Shown: one piece after another, positions 23,789-34,846 of the stretch
Position numbering within the stretch: the first letter of the stretch is position 1
How the letters are laid out: each line of letters begins with the position of its first letter
DNA from: Nilaparvata lugens
Lineage: Eukaryota > Arthropoda > Insecta > Hemiptera > Delphacidae
Reading direction: 5' to 3'
Assembly: GCF_014356525.2 (NCBI RefSeq)
Contig: NC_052507.1
Coordinates: 56,653,621-56,717,620 of the forward strand
DNA length: 64,000 nucleotides
Notes under the pieces: model-generated
The model's database searches: none
The model's input: only the letters and a program-made list of their open reading frames with translations
Told to the model about the DNA's origin: nothing
Translations under genes and position numbers: made by a program

Positions 23789-24370
23789 TCTACTTTGAAG
23801 ATGGGATCAATCAGATTATAGAATTATTCATAATATTGAACAGCTGGCAAATGAAATAATTACATGCATTTCACAGATCTATTTCTATAAGGTAGGGTTT
23901 CAATCAATGTACCACCTAAAATACAAAATAAAATGAATGTATAAAAATAGAATGTATTCTAGGTACCTTGGTTCCAATATTTCATATGTTGCGTGCCCAT
24001 CAGTATCAATATTCTCACTTTTGAAGAACAAATTTAATAAGTGATTGAAAATGGAATAGAAAATTATTAAATGAACTGAATAATGCTGAAGAGATTATAA
24101 TATTCTTGATTGAAAAAATTAATTTTAAAATAGTTGAGGAATATTTTTATCAGATGGAAAGATTATCACAAAACTGGATGAATCATCATATGGGATACAA
24201 ATTCAAACGTGAGCTGAGTTTATTATCATGAGTGAGTTTTTGATCTCGGAGAAAACAAATAACAGTTTTAAGAGTAAATTATGATTCAACTGAATCAACT
24301 AGAACACGTGAGATCAAATACTTGTGGATGAGAAAACTGCATGAGGTCTACTGTCCACAGAACTACTTGT
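23523..24370 (+). mobile_element. Family A repeat, copy 2 (diverged)
   Basis: It starts TAATTGACCAAACGTAGTAA and shares CGGCCAAAC, GATTTGGTAGGAATATTC and TGCGCGTCCATGTATAT-type sequence with 50815-50900. It also shares GCGTGCCCATCAGTATCAAT and GATACAAATTCAAACGTGAG with 51350-51545. It ends at ATGAGGTCTACTGTCCACAG, equivalent to the ends of the other copies. A (TA)n run at 23743-23786 lies after the TCCATACTCC segment. This full-length match defines the family as about 0.8 kb without secondary insertions. Confidence 0.75.
23743..23786. repeat. (TA)n microsatellite inside family A copy 2
   Basis: About 21 TA units. The open frames of I and Y residues across it are artefacts. Confidence 0.95.
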
Positions 24371-25371
24371 AGGCAGGTAGTGAGTATGGAGAGTAAAGAG
24401 GAGCCGAAGGGAAGAAGGTAGAAAAAAGAAAGAGGAAAATATGAGCAAATTTCTTCAATCCCCATCATCCATTAACGTAATGCAATTCTCCATTATTCAT
24501 TTTCCATTGTGTATACAGTTATCTTTTTAGCATTTCAGTCACAAAACATGTTGAGCATACATTGGAAAATGGGATATATCATTGGAAATTGATAATTGTA
24601 ATGTGAGAAAATTATCCTGCACTTGAGAAAATTGAAACATTCATGATATGATGAAATGATGGTATGATGGAATGATGATGAACCTCTCCTATGTTCTCTA
24701 TACCAGACGTTCCATGAATCAATCATTATGATCATCCTTTCAATAATATCTCGATGAGCACATACATAATGGGTGAATTTTTATTTGAAATTCACTGTGA
24801 TGTTTCACTTGTTCAAAACAATTATTTTAGTTTGGTAAATAATTATCCTCTCCATAATATTACAATATGCTATGTTGAAAATATTCCTGGAGATAATTAC
24901 ATCCTTTGTAAAAGTATATTGATCATTACGGGCGTTCGTGACTTAATAATTTCTCAAAGTGCAGAATAACCATGTGTAAATTGTTAGAAAGAGGAAGATT
25001 CTCAAAGGTAAGTTACTGGAGAGGGAAAAGCGAGCTGGCGAACTGCAAAGGAAAAGCATTCAATAGGAATTTGGCTCAGGACTAGGACACAGAAAGCTAG
25101 CTCTCGAAACAAAAGGCTAATCCCGAATATGATACAAAGCCTTTCATGGTAATTTGTTCTTATCAAAATGGACTCTCGGCTGCTCGGCTAAGAGAGCGAG
25201 CAAGAAGAAGCTAGAGCCAGAGCGAGAGCGTCGTCTTTGTTTTTGCACAGAAAGCGATTCGAATTTCATTAGTAGAAAATATTTTGTTATCTATGGAAGT
25301 TGTGGATTAGATGGTGAGGAGTGGAGGAGGGTAGTCTCGTTACCTTATCCCTTTATTCGTCGTTAAGAGAG
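24371..25371. other. Spacer without supported features
   Basis: AT-rich sequence with some purine-rich stretches. A more GC-balanced patch at 25150-25260 (GAGCGAGCAAGAAGAAGC) has an open frame of 70 codons, but nothing recognisable. Confidence 0.4.
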
Positions 25372-25800
25372 TTACATGAGGAAGAGGAGTAGTTGAAGGA
25401 GGAGGAGTGGGAGGATAGGAGGAGGAGGAATAGGAGGTGATGGTGAAGGAAGGAATGAAGAAAGAGGAAGAGGAGAGAGTAGAGGAGGAGAAGGAGAAGA
25501 AGGAGGAACAAGAGGATGAGAGAGGAGAACCACTTCTTCAGGCTCCCGACTAAGATAAAGAAAGTGGGAAGTAATTTGAAATTTTATCGGGAAAGGGATT
25601 AGGACTTCTGTTGTATAGTAGAGAAATGAGAGTGCATGGACGAGGAGGAGCAGTGGGAGGAGAAGGAGGATGAGGATGGGGATGAGCACGAGGAGAAGGA
25701 TGAGGAGGAGCAGGAGGAGGAGTAGAAGGAGGAGGTGAAGGAGGGGGAGGATGAAGAGGATCTGCACTGAATGGCTTTGGCGCGTCTTCAGATTCGCTAA
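25372..25800. repeat. (GGA/GAA)n purine tract
   Basis: Almost pure purine on the plus strand, for example GGAGGAGGAGGAATAGGAGG. The long L/P/S-rich minus-strand frame over it is an artefact. Confidence 0.9.
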
Positions 25801-26033
25801 AAGAGTTGGGAAGAGGAGGTGAAAAAGATACAAAAATGAAGTTAATAGTATCAAAAAAGGAATCAAGGACCAGTTAAGGACAGTTAAGGACCAGTTAATC
25901 AAGGACATCAAGAATATACATTGAGGAATGATGTGTAACTATATTATTTTCAATGGTGTCAAAATATGGTAGTGATACAAAAGTGGATTATCCGAGAAAT
26001 CATAAGATTCTTGACAAAATATACATGAGATTT

Positions 26034-26236
26034 AAATATAAAGAAAATAAAAATCTCAGTACCCTTTTTTTCAAATATTTTATCACAACATGTTTCGGTC
26101 ATTTATGCCATTTTCAAGTCGTGAAAATGGCATAAATGACCGAAACATGTTGTGATAAAATATTTTAAAAAAAGGGTACTGAGATTTTTATTTTCTTTAT
26201 ATTTATATCACAAGTAGCCCTATACAGGAAAGAGAT
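26034..26236. mobile_element. Foldback element: ~85-bp near-perfect inverted arms, 15-bp target duplication
   Basis: The arms at 26034-26116 and 26122-26207 are near-perfect reverse complements around a 5-base loop. The insert is flanked by a perfect 15-base direct repeat ATATACATGAGATTT (26019-26033 and 26237-26251). The arms contain CCGAAACATGTTG, also found inverted at about 60789. A long, clean target duplication fits retrotransposition, and inverted terminal copies occur in Penelope-like elements. The class is an inference. Confidence 0.8.
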
Positions 26237-26251
26237 ATATACATGAGATTT

Positions 26252-28431
26252 TCCTCTTTTGTATTTATTGTAAGTGTATATAAAATAATTCGAGAATATA
26301 ACTATTTTATTGTGCTACAAGCATTATTTTGTAGAAAAGAAATATTTTCTCAAAACACAATACATTAAAAATAATATCAGGAGTGTACATATTGACATTC
26401 ATTTGTTCAATACACATTATAATGTTAATTTGTTACATTAATCATTTAAGAAGAAAGATCTGGAACAATCTATTACCAATAAAGAATGGGAAGTTTATCA
26501 CAAACTTTCTAAGAGGGAACAATTTAAAACAATATATTATTGACTTATACAAAGAGGTAGGGGAACAAAAATTATCCTGACATTGAGAGATAGGAATGGA
26601 AGAGAATTGCAATAGAAATAATGGAAGAATGTAATGATAATAAGTGGAGGGAAAAGTACAATAGACGTTAAGAACTGAAAAGAATTTTTAAAATCGAGTT
26701 AGCCTACTGTTTCACTGCTTTCCTTCCTTCCTTTTCCGTTTCCCCATCTTTTATGTGCTTTCCTCATCAACCAAGATTTCCCACGTGAGAGAACAGTCCA
26801 CTCACACTATCCCTTTCTTTCCAACTCTCTTACTAAATCGTATTCTCTCACTCACCGGCTCTTTAGCAAACTTTGTTACGATGCCGCAGTGCAGTTGACA
26901 TCTTCAGTTGTGAAAACTCACAATTATTATAATTGCCAGAAACGAAGTCATTGTTTGTAGTACGCCATCTTTGAATTACGCGAAACAGAGGCCTAACATT
27001 TCCGAGCCATAGGCCTAAGTGGAGACATAAGTATAATAATTGAGACAATATTCTTGGAATTGAAGAAGTTTTGGACAACTCATTGTTTCTGCTTCCCAAT
27101 ACAGTATAATCTATTTGCAAAAATACATGTGAAAATTGATTTATTGAATAACTCAATCAAGCAGCAATTATCAAGATTTGAAATAATGACACATTTAAAA
27201 ACTCTGTTGGAGAATACTGGAATGATTCTTATTATTAGTGATAGTTTTTGGTTTTTCTTGTGAAGTGGTGGATTTTATAGTCTATTGTTGTGAATATCAA
27301 TATTGAGGAAGGATGTGTCATAATTGATCACTTATTTATGGATATTTTTGAAACTATCAGTTTATCATTTGAAGAGCAGAATTCAATTGACTCAACTTTG
27401 AATAAAATAATTATTGCTCGATGGAATAAATTTCACACATTCATTAGTTTTATTTCAACAGTGAAATAGAACAATATGATTGATGGTTCGACCGACTCAT
27501 CAGAGCAGGAGGTTGCCATTGGCTGACAGAAGAGAAAGGAAAATGTCTATCAACTGTGATGGTAAGCTCCGCCCACATTGTAAGTGTGTTGTCTCAACGA
27601 ATGACAGCCTTTCACTTCCATTGTTGAGCCAACTACCAATCGTAGAGTGATACCTATTTTATAGTATGCATTCCTCTACCGTATTCACAATTTTGTAGTG
27701 AATACTGATATAATATTGTGTATCATTCAAAACTACTTTCTTCATTTCTCCGTGAATTTCAAGTGATTTATTTGATTGTGAATAATTAAATGGAGCTATT
27801 TCTCATGATATTATTGTTTTTAACTCATAGCCAACTTATAATGATGGTTTATCGTAAATGTATACTTCATCTGTTACATGTATGACCATGATTCCTATGT
27901 CAGAATCCAGATCATATTTCAAAGTGATTGGTGAGTTTCTTCATTTTCAATAGGATCTACAAACTTACTTCTGGTTGCACCTGAGTCTATTGTACCCATA
28001 ATTGAATCTTAAATCACATCAGAGTCAATGAGAAGAGCGGAAAAGTTCTTATGACCCGTTTTGCTCGGAGCGACTGTAGCGTCTGACGTAGAGCGACTAT
28101 TGCAAGTCAAGTGAGTGATACCTATCACTGGGCGAAATCGGCAAACTCCCCCCTCCCCCCTACGACAAACAGGTATCCCGTCCAATTGTTTGCTTGAAAA
28201 TTCACCCGAAGGTTATAAGCTGTTTAAGAAGAAATTGACATTTGAAAAAGTATTTGACGAATATGAATATTGGGGAACAGTAGCACAAAATATCTGATTG
28301 AACTATTTTTATGATTGGAACAGTCACGGTACACAATAAGAAAACATAATTTAAGACAGTAGTTTCAAATCAAGAGACTGCGAGAGAGTATTAGGCCTAC
28401 TTAACTTGCTAAGTAATTGAAACTACAATTG
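26252..28431. other. AT-rich spacer without supported features
   Basis: No exon, RNA or repeat boundary could be supported. A promoter-like patch at 27520-27600 (CCATTGGCTGACAG, CTCCGCCCAC) is too weak to call. The 28115-28297 open frame has no recognisable motif. Confidence 0.45.
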
Positions 28432-28644
28432 CTACAACACGAGTTTCTTTAACACACCTGCTTGATTAAGTAGAACTCGTTTGACCTTTGCATAGAAAAA
28501 TTCCTTCTCCAATTCTTCAAGATCTAGGGACTGAGCTATTTTATGTTCGCTAGACCACTCAGACGTTCCTGGGACCTTGTTGATCTTAGATAATATGTCT
28601 TCATTAGCTAGAGTTTGGAAAAGCTTGTTATATAATTTTACTAT
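28432..28644 (-). CDS. Open coding-like segment, unknown protein (possible hAT remnant)
   Basis: The minus strand is open for 70 codons without a methionine start. It reads from IVKLYNKLFQTLANEDILSK, through a middle segment with EHKIAQSLDLEELEKEFFYA, to VLKKLVL and TAG (28432-28434). The amphipathic, charge-balanced composition is clearly protein-like in an AT-rich spacer. It lies about 60 bases downstream, on the same strand, of a GC-rich terminus resembling the end of a hAT transposon (28706-28760). It may be a relic of that element or a host exon. I do not recognise the family. Confidence 0.35.
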   Translation of the reverse strand: MVKLYNKLFQTLANEDILSKINKVPGTSEWSSEHKIAQSLDLEELEKEFFYAKVKRVLLNQAGVLKKLVL

Positions 28645-28705
28645 TCACATTTAATATTATGAATTTATTATTTATTAGTATTTTTAAATTTTCCGTTCCT
28701 TAACA

Positions 28706-28760
28706 TTTGCCGCCCCAAAAATCTGCCGCCCTGGGCGGCCGCTCAGTCCGCCCACCCCTG
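28706..28760 (-). mobile_element. GC-rich hAT-like terminus
   Basis: On the minus strand this reads CAGGGGTGGGCGGACTGAG, then CGGCCGCCC, then GGGCGGCAGATTTTTGGGGC. The CAGGGG start is typical of hAT ends, and the GCCGCC-rich terminus is very unlike its surroundings. No second end or 8-bp duplication was found. Confidence 0.45.
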
Positions 28761-30300
28761 GGGCCAGGCCTGAGGAATTGGAGGACGAAAGTATTTTTAA
28801 TTTATTGGTAACTCCAAGGAAAGTGATCCATCCCATATTCTCCAATCGAAAGGATGAAGGATACTTCTAAAAGTTGATCACAAACCACTTACGAATGGAC
28901 GAAAATACATTTTCGGAGTTTTTTAGATTGTCAATCACACAATTTGATTTTGTTCGAAGTTCGATAACGCAAGATCTTAACTTTGCGTCTTATAATAGGA
29001 ATCAGTATCCCATTTCACCAGAAGAAAAACTTGCAATAACCTTAAGATAAGTAAATATTTATTATTGAGTATGTATCTACGATGCAGGACACAAGAAAGT
29101 AAATTATTCGGTTTTTTCGAGTCACTCATTGGTCACAAAATGTTAAAAAGCACTACAGCAGCGCCTCTCTCGCGTCTACAACTGGCCCAATGATTGGTGA
29201 AATACGGTTGAACTTAGCGGTTTAACTAGGTTAAGAAAGGCCTCCTCTTCAACTAGTAGACTGAGCTTTTTGATTAAGAGCGTATAAGTGACATTGAGAT
29301 CACTGAAGGACTTCGGTTGTTACACAATTAAAATTAATCACCGAATTAATTACCTGACATCAGAACTATTATCCTGTGTTTAATGCATAAATGCTTGCAA
29401 CAATTAGTCAAGTTTTATTATATTGCAAGTTTATTATTCATTGCAAGTTCTTATGATTGCCATGTGTGAAATCGTTTTTCCTATAGTGAGATTTCCTTGA
29501 AAGTGACAGCATGAATTGAATGACATGCTTTAATGTTTTCAAAATAATTCAAGTAGTTTGAATATAATGTCAAGTAGGTCATTTTGGAATTAGGCGACAG
29601 ACCTTAATTGGGATATTACAGAACGCCCCGCTTAGAAAAAAACAATTCGGTTAATTCAGTTTGGGAGTTGGGAAAATATCCGGGGAATGTTTCTTGAAAA
29701 GTTTCGGGAAACTTCTTTCGTGATAAAAGAGAAGTTATGTGAGAGTGAGATTTATATCCTGATTAGGAAGGTAGCAGAGGCTTAGTAGAGTTTTAATAAA
29801 ATGATTCTTGTTAAGCTGGGTTGACATTCTGATTCTGGGTTGATTATTATCTGATTTGGTTCAACCTTGTTAAATAGACGGTGCTAGAGCCGTCAAGTAG
29901 AATTCTCAAATTTTGTATCCTCAACACTCAGCCACTTAACTGTACAGAGTGAGCTGCAGAAAGACCAAATTATCCAAATTTGTTCATATCTCTTGGCTCA
30001 GAGCGAATTTTTCTATTTATAAATAGAGATATCATTACGCGCTTGGCGGAGCTAAGTGGGAGAAACCAGTCCTTTTTTCAAATAAAATTTTCACGAAAAA
30101 TAAGGCCAGGATCTGTGACTAATAGAAACAGTGGATTAATATGAAAATAATAATCAATATAATTACATACTATATATTTCCACTATAACTTATACCAATA
30201 CTGATATGTAGAAAGTATTTGAAATATCTTTTAAACAAAACATCAGATTCAGAGAATAAAAAGGAAGAGTATAGACTCAGTGACAGAGAAGAGGAAGTCG
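28761..30300. other. AT-rich spacer without supported features
   Basis: Nothing supportable was seen. It includes isolated balanced patches near 29150 and 30040 without open coding structure. Confidence 0.45.
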
Positions 30301-30308
30301 GAAGACAT

Positions 30309-30396
30309 TGATCGATTGATTGATTGAGTACTTAATTCATGTAGATTACTGGCTTATACACTTATATACAATAGCTTACAATACAGCAAAATTACA
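30309..30396 (-). mobile_element. 3' tail of the AATC-tailed LINE, copy 3 (severely 5' truncated)
   Basis: This is the reverse complement of the 3' untranslated region seen at 1-102 and 46543-46646, preceded by GATT repeats, the complement of (AATC)n. Only the terminal ~88 bases were inserted, typical of abortive LINE reverse transcription. Confidence 0.85.
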
Positions 30397-30905
30397 CGGA
30401 TAAAGACACGGATAGAATGAGAGAGAGAAGAGAGAAATATGGACGAAACCGAATAATTTTCTGTTGAAGAGAGCAAAAATAATGTTGAACACACATTTGT
30501 TCTTTCTTAAACACACTTTCTGTGGAATATATCATGGTAAAATGGTAGTAAAGCGAGTTCTGAACACATTATTATGGGGCGTGGGAAGACCATTGAATTC
30601 GATTTTCAAGAACGTTATGGTATCTCTGGTCAAGTCTTAACGGGAAAAGTTTTCTGTTGCTACCGCTTGCTGTTAGTTTTCCTTTCTCTGTCATCCATTG
30701 TTTTGTATTTTCTTCCGTTCTCTCCTCTATTTTCATCTCTCTTGTTCTTCAATGTTGATTCTCCTCATCCTACCTCTTCTACAGTATTCTCATTCCCCAA
30801 TCTTGAACATTTGAATTATATCATTCTCCGAGTCGTTTTGCCTCTTTCCTTTCATATCATCAATTTCCAAAATCACTTCACTTATATGGGCTACTTTATT
30901 CAAAT

Positions 30906-31169
30906 AAATGAAAACAATATAACTACTTGTAGTACCCTTCATTAAAAACTTTATTAAAAAGCGACTAGTTTCGATCATAGGTCGTTTCCATGTTAAAATG
31001 ACATATGGTCGAAACTATTCGTAATATATTTTTAAGTTTTTGATAAACAATTTATCAAAAACTTAAAAATATATTTATTAAATAGTATTATTATTATACT
31101 ATTTACTATTATATTATTATTATGTAGTACCAATTATTGGTACTACAAGCTATTATATTGTTTTCATCA
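30906..31169. mobile_element. Nested foldback element
   Basis: The outer inverted ends ATGAAAACAATATAACTACT and ATGAAAACAATATAATAGCT (right end, complement) match over about 28 bases to GTAGTACC. Inside are two more palindromes: one around 30962-31015 (CGACTAGTTTCGATCATAGG against its partner) and a perfect 25-bp-arm hairpin at 31023-31075 with a 3-base loop. There is no coding capacity. Confidence 0.7.
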
Positions 31170-31179
31170 ATTCCCAATT

Positions 31180-32110
31180 TCTCTCTATTCTCAATGGTCT
31201 TCTCCTTTCCGCTCTTTCAATCCTTATTTTCCATTCTAGAAATTGGTCTCTCTCTTGTATAAATGATCTCGCAATTTCTTGTACCTCATCTTCCTTTATT
31301 TCGCTTTCTTGTAATAGCAGCTCCATGCTCTCTCCCTAATTCCCGAACGATATACCTCTTTTTTTCTCCACTGTACTCTAATCTTCTCTTTTCTCTCCTC
31401 ACGATTCACCCATTCGTTTAGCTTTCAACAGTCTTCTCTATTTTTTTCTCTCTACCTTATGATTTTCATGATTACTCCTCAACTTCCTCATTCTACTCTT
31501 CTCTGATTTCATAATTTTCTCTTTTCTCATTCTACTCCTTCATCCCTTCTGCTACTCATTCTTCAACTTCTCAACCACTCACGTTTTCTTTCTTGCACTT
31601 CCCAGTACTCTATTTATTTTCCACAATAACTACTTCGTCTTTTCTTTTTCTAGCTTCACAATCTTGTTATATTATGACTTTGACATAGTTGGGAAGTGAT
31701 TTTATTTGAAAAAAGTAACCAAGAACGAAACTGAGCACCTAGTACCGCCTTGAATCAATTTCTTCTTTCTCAACCTCTTCATCAATCTCTTCCTTGAAGT
31801 TCTCCATCTTCTTTAACTTTTCCTCCTCCTCCTCCATCTTTTTCACCTTCCTCTCCTTGTCCTCCTTCTCCTACTCTTCCTCCTCCTCCTTCTTTTCCTT
31901 CTACTTCTTCTTCTTCTTCTTCTTCTCTTCTTCTTCTTCTTCTGCTTCTTCTTTTTCATCTTCTTCTCTCTTCTACTTCTTCTTCATCTACTTTATTCCT
32001 GTTTTTCCCCTCTTACAACTCCTCTCTCTCTTTCTCCTCATACTTATCCTTTTCCTAACACTTTTTCTACTCATCCCCTTCCGTTCCCCTCCTCTCATCA
32101 TCACAAAGTA
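31180..32110. repeat. Pyrimidine-rich tract with (CTT)n core
   Basis: The plus strand is C- and T-rich throughout and densest at 31800-32000. The F/S-rich frame across it is an artefact. Confidence 0.85.
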
Positions 32111-32599
32111 TCCTTGCACACATCTTTTGCAGCAGCTGAACTTATAAGGTGAAGTTATAAGTAGTGGAGTTTTGCAACTGCAATAAAGGCATCCTGCCAT
32201 TAAGCACAGTGCGTGAGCTCGCTAAAGACTTATGAATGCCATCATTATTATCATCATGAAAGAAAAGTATGAGTTATGTACCCACTGTTACTAAATTCAA
32301 TATATTCAACCGCTTTCTTATATGAATTCATATTTCAAAATACTCAAACTAAATACTGTACTTCTGAAAAAATATTTACGTTTTCTGAGACAATTCATTT
32401 TCCATTTCTGAAAGCCTCTCCCCAATTATTTTTTCTATGATTTGAATGTTTGAGTGGATAAAACATTCTATTTGCATTAGATTTGATTGTGATTGTAAGA
32501 TGTGACACTCAATCTCATTCGACTTGTCACTTAATTATAAAGTGATGGAAGCAGGTTGCAAAGAATACAGAAATGCAGATTCAGCTCAACATCTTTGCT

Positions 32600-32850
32600 G
32601 TAAGAGATATGAGAACAGGAGTGACTGGTTGGAGCCAGTGAGGATAAAATGTAATCATTACATTATATATTAAATTTTATTCTCTCTGGTTGGAGCATGT
32701 TAATAGGATGGATAATGACCGGATCCCCAAACAGTCCCTCATATATCAACCAATTGGAAGAGAAGATCGGGGAGATCCCAGGAAAGAATAAGTTGATTGC
32801 AGAGGCACTGATGTTTGTAAAGAACCAGTAATGCCCAACCCCTGAAAGGA
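32600..32850 (+). pseudogene. LINE reverse-transcriptase C-terminal remnant, interrupted by a MITE
   Basis: After the MITE the plus strand reads LEHVNRMDNDRIPKQSL, then IGREDRGDPRK. This corresponds to the conserved GHVxRM-D-x-R-I/L-P-K tail of arthropod LINE reverse transcriptases. Before the MITE the same frame gives CKRYENRSDWLE. Stops follow at about 32790 and 32845. The upstream RT domain is absent. The MITE at 32636-32688 splits the conserved W-LEHV segment. Confidence 0.7.
32636..32688. mobile_element. 53-bp hAT-type mini-MITE with 8-bp target duplication
   Basis: The ends CAGTGAGGATAAAAT and, from the other side, CAGAGAGAATAAAAT are 15-bp terminal inverted repeats with two mismatches. 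The insertion is flanked by perfect 8-bp duplications GTTGGAGC (628-635 and 689-696 within 32 kb). CAG termini and 8-bp duplications are diagnostic for hAT. Conceptual removal of one duplication and the insert leaves the flanking RT remnant in a single frame, which confirms the boundaries. Confidence 0.88.
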
Positions 32851-32860
32851 AGAAGAAGGA

Positions 32861-33262
32861 AAACTATCACTTCATCTGAAATTGAAGAATAGGCACATGG
32901 GACTCGAAATTGACAATAGAACAAGGGAACTTGTTCAAGCTTGCTTCTACATCCAAGGTAATTAGCTTTCTACGTTGCCTAGAATAATAATTGCTCTTAT
33001 TTGAATAATATATACTTTCGCATCGGAGCATGATAGAAACTATGCGTTCCATAGTTGTTTGAATGGAGGGAGAAAAACAACAACTATCACTTCAACTAGA
33101 ATATTGAACAATGAGTGAAAATGATCAATTGTTCGAGCTAGCGTCTACATTTAAGGTACAAATCAATTAACACATTGTATATTGTCTACAATAATTATCA
33201 TTCTTCACTCGAATAATCAATATTTTTGCATCAGCGCATGATAGAAACTATGAGTTCTCTAG
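32861..33262. repeat. Two tandem units of ~215 bp
   Basis: Both units contain AACTATCACTTCA, a GAACAAG or TGAAAATGATCAATTG segment, AGC.T.C.TCTACAT..AAGG, and ATGATAGAAACTATG in the same order at about 219 bases offset. Confidence 0.7.
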
Positions 33263-33475
33263 CTGAAAATCAAGCAGCATCTCTTCGAGAGGAGTTCAAA
33301 AAATAAAATGTATCAAATTTTCAAGTCTAGGAGACGTGACACATGAGGTAATTTCACGTGATACGAGAATAACGTATCGTGATTATACGTGATGGGACTC
33401 GACATAGTGCCGCTTCGTGACAGTCGCATGTTTATTCAGAAGTGGCTGGAAAAACAAAATTCGTTCCCACCTTCA

Positions 33476-33842
33476 GTGACAGTCAGTATTTCTTATGAAT
33501 AACATCAACGCTCCCCATCTAACAACTAATGACAGATTTCAGTGAATTTCAGTAACTTATATAAATTTCCAGATCAAACTGTCAGCATTTCTTATGAATA
33601 ATATCAACGCTTCCCATCCAACAGCTGCTGACAGTGTGAAGTGGATCTCACTATCAAATTCCCAGCTCATACTGTCAGCATGTATTATGAATAACACCAA
33701 TGCTCTTCATCTAACATCTACTGACAGTAACGAGTGGATCTCACTATATAAATCTCCAGATCACACTGTCAGCATTGCTTATGAATGAAACCAACGCTCC
33801 TCGTCTAACAAGGGCTGACAGTTAGTGGCTCAACTCACAATA
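33476..33842. repeat. Tandem repeat, four ~94-bp units related to a MITE end
   Basis: The anchor motif CTTATGAAT recurs at 33492, 33591, 33684 and 33778 (spacing 99, 93 and 94). Each unit has CTGTCAGCA, CAACGCT.CC.ATC.AACA and TGACAGT. Units 2 and 3 include AGTGGATCTCACTAT, which is the TIR of the 16.9-kb MITE with one change. Single monomers lie at 62475-62570 and, inverted and diverged, at about 63822-63920. Confidence 0.8.
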
Positions 33843-34055
33843 ACAAATCTGAGGCTCAAAAGCTGTGGCGGAATGTGTGTGTCTGGGCTGAGGGAATTCG
33901 CACAGATGTTTGGGTTGCTGCGTGATGCTAGTCCCGTGGGAAGCTCAAAGAAACAGTTCGAGTACGTGACTCTTTCGAATCCAGGGCTCTGGCTTACTTC
34001 AAACAATGCCAGTAGTCTGGACGAGACGGATTTATTTGTTGAGTCCTGGCTGACA

Positions 34056-34430
34056 ACTGTCTGATTTATCGGGAGCTGATGTTTTCTGAGACGGATTTGA
34101 ACTGTAGCCATTTGCAGAGGGATAATGTTTGTGAGACGGGTTTAATGATGCATTCTCAAATCTCAGTTTATGATAAGTTATTGAAACCGAGTTGAAAACT
34201 GCAATGATTTTCGAAAGCTGATGTTCTTAAAACGGTCTCTATAAAGCATTGCTATTTTTGCAGTTTTTTTATGGAGTTCGGACAGAAAATTGTGGCGATT
34301 TATAGAGGACTGATGTTTGTGAAACAGATTTGAACTTTAAAGAATGAACACCAGTGAGATGGTGAAGATAGAGCAATTTTAATAGATTATTGTGTTCTCG
34401 TTGATAATACTGTGGGGATTCATCGAGGAT
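34056..34430. repeat. Degenerate tandem repeat (~50-95 bp spacing)
   Basis: GATTTATCGGGAGCTGATGT with TGAGACGGATTTGAACT recurs in altered form near 34118, 34213, 34300 and 34410. The spacing is irregular and divergence high. The balanced segment just upstream (33845-34060) is open on both strands, but nothing in it is recognisable. Confidence 0.4.
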
Positions 34431-34742
34431 TGAAAAAGTGAATTAGTATGACTTTTTGTTGGCTATTAGTGGTGAGTCATTTACGTGAAACAACCACCTT
34501 TTCCCAGCATATAATTTGAGATGTCAAAGGGCTTATGATGTTTAAGGAACGATTTTTACAACTGTATATTCCAGTTCAAGTTTGGTTTCGAGTTCGTGTT
34601 GAAAACTAAGGTGGTTTTGAGAACTGGTGGTTTTACATCGCTCTGTTTCCATTGCATTCCAAGCGTATATTTCTGTGATGCATGTGTATTTTTGTAGCGT
34701 CAACTGATAGCAGCTGGACGGTCAGAATAAGAATATCAATAA

Positions 34743-34846
34743 TATCGAGTGACCTGGCTAAATCAGGTCTGTTGTCTGAGTTTTCAGGTCGCAACTCATC
34801 AATTTCAGGGCCTCTGCTCTGACACGACCTGTCGACTGCTGGACGG
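34743..34846 (-). mobile_element. SINE-like conserved domain, copy B
   Basis: It matches copy A at 3951 from TCGAGTGACCTGGCT through CAGGTCGCAACT, TTTCAGGGCCTCTG and GTCGACTGCT. It is truncated before the CACGTTAA core. Confidence 0.75.

Noticed and set aside
25372..25911. 179-codon L/P-rich minus-strand frame resembling a membrane protein
   Set aside because: It is the complement of a GGA/GAA purine tract with no sequence complexity.
34056..34430. Hammerhead-ribozyme-like tandem repeat (CTGATGT..GAAAC)
   Set aside because: The invariant CTGANGA core is not met, stem II would be too short, and spacing is irregular.
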